DNA of 43,638 nucleotides from CAYQZD01 sp964421875 (GTDB lineage Bacteria; Electryoneota; Tariuqbacteria; Tariuqbacterales; Tariuqbacteraceae). Of this stretch, positions 32,559 to 42,000 are shown one piece after another. The notes beneath the pieces are model-generated. The model was not told the DNA's origin. It saw nothing but the letters and a program-made list of their open reading frames with translations, and ran no database searches. Where the stretch lies: contig CAYQZD010000017.1 in the NCBI GenBank assembly GCA_964421875.1, positions 1 through 43,638 on the forward strand. The letters are read 5' to 3'. The first letter of the stretch is position 1. Each line of letters opens with the position of its first letter. Both the position numbers and the translations under genes were made by a program.

Positions 32559-35500
32559 TTTTACGAAACATAGTACTGCTATCGGGGTGGTCTGAACGGC
32601 TCTCGGCGGCGGCTCAGCAGTCCGAATACGAGTGCATTTTGGTACCTTCCGAAATTGCTGATATGGCAGCCAAGAAACAGGCCGATTCCATCAAGGTTGG
32701 ACAAGCGGTGAAATCGGGCGATTTCACCAAATTGACCATTCAGCAGGTGCAGAAGATCGCCCAGGCGAATAAGATCGGCATCGCCCGCACCAAGCCGGAT
32801 TTTGTGAAGCTGCTGAAACCGCATGAGCCCTTTATCGATTTTGACAGCATCAAAGGCGCTGAACTTAAAACCTTGATTAAGAAGCACAAGATCGGCGCCT
32901 TGCGGTCGAAGGATGAGCTGATCGATTTAATCAAACAGAAGGCGGGGAAAGCGCAGCAGCTGGGGCCGGAATTAACGGTCAAGAAGATCGCCGCTTTGAA
33001 AAGCGATGTCACCAAAGGCTGTAACCAGGTGTGGGAGAGCGGCTTCGACGATTTCGTGCATATCCAGCAGAAGATGCAATCTGTTAAAAGTTCAATGCAT
33101 GAATTAAAGCCGTTGATTCCTGAGGGAGATTTCAAAGCGTTACAGGCGCAGTACGACCAGATGCAGAAGGCTTTCGTAGAATCGAAAAAGAGTCTGAAGG
33201 GGAATTTAGTTAAGAAGATCGCCCAGGAACAGAAGATACAGCATTATCAATGGGCTTCGAAGGAGGAGCTGGTGACCATCATGACTTCAGACGATCCCAT
33301 GACCATTGCCGCGGTGCAGAAAAACATCGAAGTGAAATGGTTGAAGTGGTCGGAGAAGCATGGCAAAAAAGTCACGACTGAAATTTCCAAACCGACTCCT
33401 AAACCGAAGACATTCAAACCGAAAGCGCCGGAGCCTGTAGCAACTCCATCTTCTGCACCGATTAAGAAATCTGTTGATTGGATTGAGGTTGATAACGCCT
33501 GGGAAAAATTTGCTGCCGGCAATCCTTTCAAATATCAAGGGCGGGCGGAGATTGAAGGGGCGCACACCAAATATTTCTTCACCGATGATTCCGGCGTAAA
33601 ATGGCTGTTCAAACCGGCGGAGGAATTCCGCGCATACGGCGATGAGGTGGCTTATAGAATTGGCAGGTTGATAGATCCGGAGGCGGTGGAAGTGCGGTTT
33701 GTGAAACTGAAGATACCGGGTAATGCGCGTCCGCGGGCGGGCTCCATTCAGAAGTGGCGCACCGATTTGAAGGCCGATTTCGATTTCCGCAACATTCCGG
33801 CGGAGAAGCTGACCGCTACGGAAATTGAACAGCTGCAGCGCGAGCATGTCATCGATTGGCTGATATCCAATCACGACGGGCATATGAAGCAATTCCTCAG
33901 GACTCAAGATAACCGAGTTCTCGGAATTGATAAATCGCAGTTATTTAAGTTCTTAGGCGATGATGAGCTTTCAATCACCTATCATCCGAATGGGGCTTTC
34001 GGCGAATCGGAGCCGTTTTACAATACGCTGATGCGGGCCTGGCGGGACGGTAAAATCGAGATGAACCTGCAGTCGACTTACAGGTATATCGCTGAAGTTG
34101 AGAAGCTGACCGATGACGCATATAGGGAACTTCTGCGCCCCTACGCTGAACGCCGGTTCAAAAACCAGACATTGAAACTGAAGCAGTTCCATGAAACTGC
34201 TGTTGCCCGGAAGAATAATATCAGAAGCGATTTTGAAGAGTTATATACCAGATTGTTAAGGGAGAAAACCGGCGATGCAAAAGCTGTATTCAAGTTCGAT
34301 ACCGGTGTGTCGAGTATTCGCGGCAAGGAATTGGCGGGGAAACGGCTCCCGCAAGGCGCGGAGAAATGGATCGATGACATCAATGAAGCCGGTTGGCAGG
34401 GGCGCACGCTTCCGGTCGATGTCGATGATATTGAAGACCAGAATATATTGTTTTTCACGGAGAGTATAAAGGGGCAGTCGCGCACCATCGCCCGCATGAA
34501 AATCCGCCCGGAAGCGGAAAGCAAGTTGATGAAAGTCTTGCGGGAGCAGGGGCAGTGGTCGAAAAGCGCCGGGCGGATTGGTACGCCTTTGGAGCAGGAT
34601 ATTTTCTATGACGATATTCTGGCGGCGGTCAAAACCATCAACCACCATATCAGCCTGGGCGATTACAAATTCAACGGTGAGACCATCGCCAAGGCGCTGA
34701 CTTCGCATAAAGGGAAACTACAGAAACTGGCGGTGAACAGCGATAAAGACCTCAGTGTTATGGCAAAGTCTTACCTAAAAACGCTGAATGAAATCGCAAA
34801 ATCCCAGAAACAGGGCGGTAAAATCAAGATCGGTGAATTCAAGCAGTATGTCCGACGCTACGATGACGGTTTATCGAAAATCCCGATGAAATCGAATCTG
34901 CGAGTGGAGATGCGCAACGAAATAACACTAGACAAGAAGACCGTCCGGCAAGGCAGGATTACGGTGGAGGAAGAAAATGTTGACCTGTCGAAATTGTGCT
35001 GCGGTTCGAAGAACAAGGGACTGGAATACGAATTCGATTTCGGTGATGGCGTGACCGGGATTTACCGGCCCTGGGAGGGGAGCAATTATTACGCGCATCA
35101 AGGGGTATTGGAATTGCGCATCTCCGACAGATGCACTGTACAAACTGTCGAGAACCTGCTTGGCAGCCTGAAGCAATTGGGGATAAACGCTTCATTAGCG
35201 ACAGCGGAGGATGCGGAGATCATGTTTCTGTCCAAGATGGCGTATATCCTGAAAGAGGATAAATCTCCCCAATGGAAGGGATTACTGAAAAAGCTGGAAT
35301 CCGGTCACGCTTCACAAAGCGAGCGGGTGCAGGCTTTACGGGATTACTGGGCGACAGAGCTGGGGGTTGATGATGTCACCAAGATCCCCGGTTACGACCC
35401 GGAAGGGCGGTTTTCCCTTATGCATTCGACCTGGAAGCAGGGGAAGCAGGCGGGATATCGCTTGCAGGAACGGTTCGATATCACCGATGAGATGTTGGAG

Positions 35501-36052
35501 CGCGAAATGAAGGATTATTATCTCTACCATAACATAACGAGTACGAGAGGCAGGACTATTGGAGGCTTAATCGATGATGTCTTAAGCGATAATGGAGCTA
35601 TGGTTTCGACTATGGAAAAGATGCGAAGCGGGATTCCGGTCGGCGGTATGAGCCCGGAAAGCGATATGGCTACCGGCGGCGCCAACTATTTTTTCACCCG
35701 TATCCGTTATGTTAAACCGGGGCAATCCGCCAACAATGGTTTATACTTCAAGAAAAACCTGCTTAGGAGAATGGACGCCATCACCTATAACAGCGACAAA
35801 TTCGGGCGGGTGACCGGGAATACGGTGCGGAATAATCGCTTGAGCAAAATCGAGGATTGGAAGACTATCGCCAAGCGCCGGAGCTCCGATGAAACCATTT
35901 TCAAGAACAATGTAACCCTGCTGGACAATATCGATATGATTGTGACTTCGTCTGAAAACGAGCGCAGAGCCGTCATTCAGGCTTTCAAGAAACATGGCAT
36001 TACCAGGCTGCCGGATGGGAGTCCGGTGTCATCGATAGTGCAGGTAAGATGA
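32504..36052 (+). CDS. Giant head-module protein with SAP-like motifs and HipA/PI4K-like kinase core
   Basis: Up to 1182 aa; ATG 32504 or 32534 are both possible and neither has a strong SD. Residues 70-270 hold three SAP/HeH-like helical motifs (for example IKGAELKTLIKKHKIGALRS), suggesting nucleic-acid contact. A Pro-rich linker follows (about 295-325). Residues 340-490 look like a HipA/PI4K-type kinase: ATP lysine K370 (WLFKP), catalytic D458 (SNHDGH, then H460) and metal-binding D476 (GIDKSQLF). The 700 C-terminal residues are mixed alpha/beta and not assigned. Placed after MuF, it may be a virion-carried, injected effector; this is inference. The kinase target is unknown. Confidence 0.75.
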   Translation: MFNLRSEGASMPGRRTNLILRNIVLLSGWSERLSAAAQQSEYECILVPSEIADMAAKKQADSIKVGQAVKSGDFTKLTIQQVQKIAQANKIGIARTKPDFVKLLKPHEPFIDFDSIKGAELKTLIKKHKIGALRSKDELIDLIKQKAGKAQQLGPELTVKKIAALKSDVTKGCNQVWESGFDDFVHIQQKMQSVKSSMHELKPLIPEGDFKALQAQYDQMQKAFVESKKSLKGNLVKKIAQEQKIQHYQWASKEELVTIMTSDDPMTIAAVQKNIEVKWLKWSEKHGKKVTTEISKPTPKPKTFKPKAPEPVATPSSAPIKKSVDWIEVDNAWEKFAAGNPFKYQGRAEIEGAHTKYFFTDDSGVKWLFKPAEEFRAYGDEVAYRIGRLIDPEAVEVRFVKLKIPGNARPRAGSIQKWRTDLKADFDFRNIPAEKLTATEIEQLQREHVIDWLISNHDGHMKQFLRTQDNRVLGIDKSQLFKFLGDDELSITYHPNGAFGESEPFYNTLMRAWRDGKIEMNLQSTYRYIAEVEKLTDDAYRELLRPYAERRFKNQTLKLKQFHETAVARKNNIRSDFEELYTRLLREKTGDAKAVFKFDTGVSSIRGKELAGKRLPQGAEKWIDDINEAGWQGRTLPVDVDDIEDQNILFFTESIKGQSRTIARMKIRPEAESKLMKVLREQGQWSKSAGRIGTPLEQDIFYDDILAAVKTINHHISLGDYKFNGETIAKALTSHKGKLQKLAVNSDKDLSVMAKSYLKTLNEIAKSQKQGGKIKIGEFKQYVRRYDDGLSKIPMKSNLRVEMRNEITLDKKTVRQGRITVEEENVDLSKLCCGSKNKGLEYEFDFGDGVTGIYRPWEGSNYYAHQGVLELRISDRCTVQTVENLLGSLKQLGINASLATAEDAEIMFLSKMAYILKEDKSPQWKGLLKKLESGHASQSERVQALRDYWATELGVDDVTKIPGYDPEGRFSLMHSTWKQGKQAGYRLQERFDITDEMLEREMKDYYLYHNITSTRGRTIGGLIDDVLSDNGAMVSTMEKMRSGIPVGGMSPESDMATGGANYFFTRIRYVKPGQSANNGLYFKKNLLRRMDAITYNSDKFGRVTGNTVRNNRLSKIEDWKTIAKRRSSDETIFKNNVTLLDNIDMIVTSSENERRAVIQAFKKHGITRLPDGSPVSSIVQVR

Positions 36053-36061
36053 GGAAGGATT

Positions 36062-36535
36062 ATGTCCCAGGAACAGATAGAAAAAGTCAGGCAGGATTTG
36101 CAGGTGAAGATGGACCGGATAATATCCGGCGGGGCTGGTTGCATCGTTGTTGACGAAGCTGGTGACTTCGTAACCGAATTGTTTTTATCTTCATTTGAAG
36201 TCTTCAAAGCAGTCCCATTTTTTGATAGAACCACCGGGGAAATCTTGCGTTATGACTTCTGGGTCTTCTTTCAGGAATTCTATTTCGACCAGGGAATGCA
36301 ATATTCGCACCTGGTCCGTATGAAAAAGGTGGATTGGACTCATGAAGACTATGTGGTGATGGTCAGCGCTGAAGGCTGGAGTTACCACATTTCCCTGTTT
36401 GAATCAAAGGAACTCGATCCCAGACCGCATGAGCTGCTGGAGAACTGGCGGCGGTATTATCAGGATAATGCGCTGGCGGAAGCGGCGGCGAAATTGCGCA
36501 CAGAATATTACGAAATGATGGAGGCGCAGTTATGA
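36062..36535 (+). CDS. Hypothetical phage protein, 157 aa
   Basis: Well-placed SD (AGGAAGGA) before ATG 36062. The N-terminal helix is charged; an alpha/beta core follows (GAGCIVVDEAGDFVTELFLSSF cut by loops; WTHEDYVVMVSAEGW), and the C-terminal helix is Ala/Glu-rich (LAEAAAKLRTEYYEMMEAQL). No recognised family. Overlaps the next gene by ATGA. The two genes end the phage-like gene run. Confidence 0.65.
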   Translation: MSQEQIEKVRQDLQVKMDRIISGGAGCIVVDEAGDFVTELFLSSFEVFKAVPFFDRTTGEILRYDFWVFFQEFYFDQGMQYSHLVRMKKVDWTHEDYVVMVSAEGWSYHISLFESKELDPRPHELLENWRRYYQDNALAEAAAKLRTEYYEMMEAQL

Positions 36536-36861
36536 AAGTTAGGTATTTCATAGAGTGCAGAATCGACCGGTTGACGGCGGAAAAAACGCCTATCGGTATT
36601 TGGCTGCAGGATTCGACCGGGGTGGATATTTATTATCCCGATGAGACCTCGGAGGAATACTGGGAAGCCAATGAAGTGTTGAACCGGCTGGCGGAAGCCC
36701 AGCTCGACCCGCCGCCGGATTTTCTCGATTTCCATTTAACCCGGGGAGGATACTATATTGACCGGGTGGGGATTTTTGAGGCGGATTTGGGTAAGCTCCC
36801 GGCGGAGGAATTTATGAAGATGATTTTACAGAAAGCGATAGAAAAAGGCCGATTGGAATAA
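36532..36861 (+). CDS. Hypothetical phage protein, 109 aa
   Basis: SD GGAGG precedes ATG 36532, which overlaps the previous stop. Short alpha/beta protein with an acidic middle (YYPDETSEEYWEANEVL) and a helical end (EFMKMILQKAIEKGRLE). No recognised family and no similarity to capsid or tail proteins that I can see. It is the last gene before the host-like intergenic region, so the right end of the element lies beyond 36861. Confidence 0.65.
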   Translation: MKVRYFIECRIDRLTAEKTPIGIWLQDSTGVDIYYPDETSEEYWEANEVLNRLAEAQLDPPPDFLDFHLTRGGYYIDRVGIFEADLGKLPAEEFMKMILQKAIEKGRLE

Positions 36862-37022
36862 TGTCAAGTACGAGCATTTGAGAATGCATTTACAAATTTA
36901 CCAAACATGGCAGAGCAGATATATATAGAAACCGGCTGAATAATTGAAGCTTAAGGATGCTGTTAAAAGTCTGTCTTGAAAAAAGAATTACAAAAAAATT
37001 TGCTAATTTTCGGGCGTAACAC

Positions 37023-37051
37023 TTGACAATATTTCAAAAAAACGGTACAAT
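37023..37051 (+). promoter_or_regulatory. Sigma-70 type promoter upstream of the T9SS gene
   Basis: TTGACA (37023-37028), exactly 17 nt, TACAAT (37046-37051). The segment 36862-37022 before it is AT-rich with no gene; it probably contains the right end of the element. A GCATT/AATGC inverted repeat occurs near 36876-36890. Confidence 0.7.
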
Positions 37052-37056
37052 AACAT

Positions 37057-37236
37057 GTAAATATCCTCTTTTCCACTGCAAAGCTCACTTGGATTGACCA
37101 CGACGCTTTGGCTTATCCCCGGCGGGGGAGGTAAAGATGTCCATAGTGAGAAATAGGCAAGATTCTCTAATTACGGATTTTCATTGAACTTGAGAGCCGC
37201 GCCGCGGGCTGGATTGAGCCCGGGTGCGGCTTTTTT
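37057..37236 (+). promoter_or_regulatory. Structured leader RNA with possible leader peptide and terminator
   Basis: From the predicted start near 37057 the transcript can form an outer stem (TTCCACT near 37072 with AGTGAGAA near 37145), a CAAAGC/GCTTTG hairpin and a CCCC/GGGG hairpin: a three-way junction of aptamer-like size. Inside, GGGAGGTAAAG is followed by ATG 37137 and a 16-codon frame (MSIVRNRQDSLITDFH) ending at 37187. A terminator follows (37195-37236), then the SD and start of the T9SS gene 14 nt later. This is the plan of an attenuator or riboswitch; no known class was recognised. An independent small RNA ending at the terminator is the alternative. Confidence 0.5.
37195..37236 (+). 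terminator. Strong rho-independent terminator just before the T9SS gene
   Basis: AGCCGC (37195-37200) pairs with GCGGCT (37226-37231), with an inner GGGCT/AGCCC stem around GGATTG, followed by a six-T tract (37231-37236). Only 14 bp separate it from ATG 37251. Confidence 0.8.
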
Positions 37237-37250
37237 ACTCCGAGGTTACT

Positions 37251-38840
37251 ATGAAGAAAAACACAATCATTTTAAGCGCAATATTATTAGTTATTAACGG
37301 AAGTATCACGCTTTCCTCCGCTGAATTCACCCCCATCTGGCATTGCACCGGTGCGGACTCCGGCGATGAATATGGTAGGTTTTTGGTTTCCGCCGGCGAC
37401 CAAAATATGGATGGATACGATGACATTCTCATTTCCAATTTCGGCACCAATGAGGTTTATCTCTATTTTGGCGGTAACCCGATGGACACTATACCGGATA
37501 TGGTGTTTAGTGAAACTTGTGAATATTGTTATGGAGTGTTGCCTCTGGAATGCAGAGACCTTAATGGAGATAATCACCCGGACTTCTGTATCAGCGCAGA
37601 CTGTTTTTGGCTTAGCGGTATTTATCCTGAAACCTATGTCTATTTCGGAGGACCCCTATTGGACAATCATGCGGATTTAGTTTTAAGACCTGACAGCCTC
37701 GACCCCACTGGTTCTGAATTTGGTTATTATTCTTCGATGGGTGATTTCAATGGCGATGGTATCTATGATTTGGTTATTTCTGCAAATAACTATGATATAT
37801 ATGATCTTGTGATTGGTAAATTATATATATATTATGGAGGCATAAACATGGATGCTATTCCAGATTGGACATTAACTGCCGATTTTAACAACATTCATGC
37901 TCTCTCTTGTTATATTTCCTGCAGTGGTGATTTAAATAATGATGGATTTGACGATATTGTCTGTAGAGGCCATCGTGGACCTTATCCGCCAGTTTACGAC
38001 GGTAGAATGGGGTTTTTTGGCAGTTCCACCCCCGACACGCTAATTGACTGGGAATTTAGGACTTTTGGAGGATATCCGTTCAGTATGGGTTACGATTCAT
38101 TCATTATCCCGGATGTAAACAATGACGGTTACGATGAAATTGTGGTGGCGGCAAACGATTTGTATGCCAGTAACTCCTATCTCTTTTATGGGGGGAATCC
38201 GGTCGATACGCTTTGGGATGTGCGCTTACATGGATACAGCAGCGAAAACAGCGGCTGCGCTTATATCGGCGATGTGAATAATGATGGCTGGCCTGATGCG
38301 GTCAATGGTTATTGGGCAAGGGGCGAAATCAGTGTATTCTTCCTCGGACCAGGCATGGGAAATCAAAAAAACTACGATTTAGCCATTGAATATCCTGGTA
38401 TAGGATTATATAAACGAATGGGCTATTCTGGTGATATAAATGGAGATGGTGTGGACGATTTTATGTTCACCAGCTACTTTGAAGGCGGTCGGGGTGAAGT
38501 GTTTATCTATAGCGATACTACTCTCGCATCAATGAAAAAGCCGGATTCTAAGCTGCAAGCTGCGAGTTTCGAGCTGCTGGGAAACTACCCTAATCCTTTC
38601 AATTCCTCGACTACTATCACCTTTAATACAAAGACGAAGGAACATATTACTTTGCAGATTTACAATGCTTTGGGACAGAAAGTTGTAACATTGATCGACA
38701 ACAAAGAGTATCCTGGATCCCATAGTATAAATTGGGAGGGGAGGGATACTTTCAACAACTCGCTGCCTTCCGGAGTGTATTTAGTTCAATTATCAGGGAA
38801 AAATCACCGGGAAGTTAAACGGATTCAAATAATTAGGTAA
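37251..38840 (+). CDS. T9SS-secreted VCBS/FG-GAP repeat protein
   Basis: 529 aa from ATG 37251 (SD GAGG). Signal peptide: KKNTIILSAILLVINGSITLSSA. At least seven Ca-binding FG-GAP/VCBS motifs follow (DQNMDGYDD, DLNGDNHPD, DFNGDGIYD, DLNNDGFDD, DVNNDGYDE, DVNNDGWPD, DINGDGVDD), giving a seven-bladed integrin-like beta-propeller. The last 80 residues are a type A T9SS sorting domain (LLGNYPNPFNSS ... SGVYLVQLSGKNHREVKRIQIIR). Inferred: secreted or surface-anchored adhesion or ligand-binding protein. It follows a promoter, leader and terminator at 37023-37236. Host, not phage. Confidence 0.93.
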   Translation: MKKNTIILSAILLVINGSITLSSAEFTPIWHCTGADSGDEYGRFLVSAGDQNMDGYDDILISNFGTNEVYLYFGGNPMDTIPDMVFSETCEYCYGVLPLECRDLNGDNHPDFCISADCFWLSGIYPETYVYFGGPLLDNHADLVLRPDSLDPTGSEFGYYSSMGDFNGDGIYDLVISANNYDIYDLVIGKLYIYYGGINMDAIPDWTLTADFNNIHALSCYISCSGDLNNDGFDDIVCRGHRGPYPPVYDGRMGFFGSSTPDTLIDWEFRTFGGYPFSMGYDSFIIPDVNNDGYDEIVVAANDLYASNSYLFYGGNPVDTLWDVRLHGYSSENSGCAYIGDVNNDGWPDAVNGYWARGEISVFFLGPGMGNQKNYDLAIEYPGIGLYKRMGYSGDINGDGVDDFMFTSYFEGGRGEVFIYSDTTLASMKKPDSKLQAASFELLGNYPNPFNSSTTITFNTKTKEHITLQIYNALGQKVVTLIDNKEYPGSHSINWEGRDTFNNSLPSGVYLVQLSGKNHREVKRIQIIR

Positions 38841-38868
38841 ATATTTCAAGTGTGTTAATAAACAGCAT

Positions 38869-38943
38869 TGTCATTCTGACCTCGTATCGAGCCAAAATCA
38901 TTATTCAGCAGAAGATGGATTCCGGCTTTCGCTCGGAATGACA
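38869..38943. repeat. Small inverted-repeat element (REP/MITE-like)
   Basis: TGTCATTC (38869-38876) and GAATGACA (38936-38943) are perfect inverted ends of a 75-bp element in the 171-bp gap between two T9SS genes. The inner TCTGACCTCG/CGCTCGGAATG-like arms are imperfect. Elements with GTCATTC/GAATGAC ends are widely scattered in intergenic DNA of many bacteria. Confidence 0.6.
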
Positions 38944-39011
38944 TCCCTCTTTCTTATCATTCTTTTAATCGATATAAACAGAAACTTTAATTCAATTACG
39001 GGAGAATTCCG

Positions 39012-42000
39012 ATGAAAACATCAGCTTACACAAAATCGTTGGGACGCTTTTACGCAGTCCTTTTCATCCTGCTTTTTTGCTTCAACACAACTTTCGCCGC
39101 CAGTTGGAATCAAATCGCTTTCCCCAAGTTCATCTGGAGCGACCCCACCCATTTCTACCGCGAGCAAGGTCACTATGGTGTACAATATTACGAACCCAAA
39201 GTCGAGTATTACGACCAGCTCGATTCGATTGGGCTTAATCTCATTCATAGCGCAATCCGCTATCCCGGAGCCTATCATGTACTCGATGACGCTTACAATC
39301 GATACGACATACCGGTCATACTTGGTATCAGCCTTATCGGGCAGGAGAATATGAAAGCCCTATGCTATTGGGCGGACGGCATCGCTTACGAAAAGCGCAC
39401 CGCAGATTGGAAATACGCTGACTTTCCTCTAACCGGCGGAGTCGAGGAAACTCAAAGAATCGAGATAGACCTCGACTATGCAATTCGTATTCAGGATGAA
39501 AGTCATCCCCTTGTAATAAGAGCAACTCCCCCCGCCAGCGATGAGGCGCTTTTTTCCGGGACTTTCATTGAGGATTTTTATAGCGCCGGCAGCGACTTTG
39601 TGTCGAAACTCATAGATTCGGATTACAAATCCGGGAGTTCCACAGCGCGAAAAATTTACCTTTGGGTTCAGGCGAGATTCAGCGGATATTACAGCGACCC
39701 GGATGAAGCCAAGCTGAAAATAGACATCTGGCAATCCGCTCAAGGCAATCCTACAAATGTTACCGGATTCAATTATACTTATAGTTATAACTATACGAAT
39801 ATAGACACCGGATACGGTAATCCCACTCAGTATCATTGGCTGAAATTGGAAGAGGACACTGCCTTAAGAAGCGGTTCGCCCGGCGGGGATCTTGAACTGG
39901 ATGCCGATAATTGGTTAAATCTCCAGTTTACAATCTGCCGCGCCGATTCGGATTCCTCGGTGATGGTCTATATTGACAGTATTGCGGTGTATGATGACCG
40001 AGGAATGGCTCTGGCTTATAATTATTGGCACAACGATTTCATTCCCGACAGCATTGAAACCGAAATAAATACCGCATTGTATAATTTTTACAGCATCGAT
40101 GGTTGGAATGCCAGAGATGTTATTTTAAGCTGGTCTGTCGATGAACCGCGGGAATTCACCGTTCCAAACACAATTTTAGTGGATAAACTGATTAATAGCT
40201 ATGTCGGTGCGGGTGGCAGACGTCTTTATACCAACCGCCCCTGGGGACACAACGAATGGGATGCGTCATGGTTCAGAATACAAAACCAGGGATTGCGTAA
40301 CTATGGTCATATTTTATCGGACTCAATGATAGAAGTTAGCGGCGATCCAGAGTACTTTATTTCACAATTATACCCGTACGATTCTGAATTAACTGTGGCG
40401 GAAGCGTTAAACGCTTTTATCGGCTACAACGATAGTACAGAAATTTACCCTAATTATAGTTATGATTCACATGGTTTAATGTATGCTCAATATGTATATA
40501 AACAAACAGGTCTTAAGCCTATAATTCAGATTCAATGCCAAGAGGATCCATACGGTAATAATTTAACTCATCGCAATCCCAACAATCGGGCGGAAATATT
40601 AGTGCAAGGTTATCTTGCTTTAGCGTACGGCGCTAAAGGAATAGGATATTATATATATTGGAGTGAAGGGGATGTCTATGGAATATATGAATGGGATTCA
40701 AACCAGCTGAAGTGGGTGCCGGCTAAATGCGGACCTAATCGTGATGGGGATGTTAAAATAGATGTTATAACGCAATTAAACAGAGAGATTGATATAATTG
40801 GTCCATGTTTGAACCACTTGGAAGTTTCCACAATCTCCAACAAAGTTAGAGGAGGCTATTTTTTTGGCTATCAAGGTAGCTATTTTCATCCTTACGATGA
40901 TATGAATTATGAAAAAATAGTGAAAGTTGGAGCTGATCCGGCAACAGAAATTGAAGTTGTTGAATTTGATATCATAGATGGACATTCATATGTTACTCCT
41001 CCTGGACACTACTTTATGATCGTAAATCGTGATGTTCAAAACGATGTCGATGTAACCATTCACACCAACCAACAAGCTGTGGTATTTAATGATAACTATT
41101 TTCTTGAAGATATGTATACACATGAGATTTATTATGACGACCCTCCCGGAAGAGACTCTTTGGAAGTAACTCTAGATGGTTTTGATCCACTTAAAGCAGG
41201 ACACGGAAGATTATTTAGATTATCGCATCAGTTGGTTTATCGTGGTGACATTCAATTAAGAGGTACTTTAATTGTTTCGGATGGGCGAGGTTTAACTATT
41301 GAACCTGGTACGACTATTTCAATATACAACGACACCACCAGCACAGGCGATAAAAGCGGAGGAATTATTCTTCGCGATTCCAGTTGGATAAGAATCGAAG
41401 GCGCCAGCGGTAATCCCGTTGTTTTCCAGCGCGGTTACCATTGCATAGCCGATGAAGACACGGCTCGCGATTGGGTGGGTATCCGTTTCGAGGGGATGGC
41501 GGCGAATCCGGTGAACCTGGATAGCTCCTGGATAAGGTATTGCAACTTCGACAATGTGGAAGTGGCGGTCAGAATCGATTCCGCCAAGTCCGGGACCGCA
41601 TTGGAGATGACCGGCTGCCATGTAACTGACTGCGACACCGCGGTTTACTGCAACAACGGGGCGTTGGACATCGACGGCTTGGCGATTTCCGATACGATGA
41701 ACTGCGCGATTTACGCTAAATATTCCGACATAGATGTGAACAAGTTGACCGTAAGCAAGAATACCGGAGTCGATACCGGATATACGATATATTTATATGC
41801 CACCGATATGGATATGGACAGTTCACAGCTTAATATTGACAATAGTGGCATTTACACGGACGGCCCGGAAGGCAATGAGTGTTCGGTGAACATTGTCCGG
41901 AGTTCTTTCAGCGGTGTCGATGACCATTATGGCATCAGAACCTTGAGCGGCGATTTGAAACTGGGAGGGCGCTATCCCGGTCTCGCCTATACTGTTAAGG

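Larger units (their letters stand above)
3550..36861. mobile_element. Prophage-like integrated element (approximate limits)
   Basis: Limits are set by the outermost phage-type genes: tyrosine integrase on the left, two small ORFs after the head genes on the right. Inside are integration, replication/recombination, lysis-like, terminase, portal and minor head genes, mostly on the plus strand. Outside on both sides are host T9SS secretome genes. I could not find a direct repeat of 10 bp or more between 3440-3550 and 36862-37020, so attL/attR are not placed. No major capsid, protease or tail genes were recognised, so the element is incomplete or satellite-like. Confidence 0.85.

Noticed and set aside
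37057..37150. c-di-GMP, cobalamin or TPP riboswitch before the T9SS gene
   Set aside because: The conserved boxes of these classes are not present; only general stem architecture is seen.
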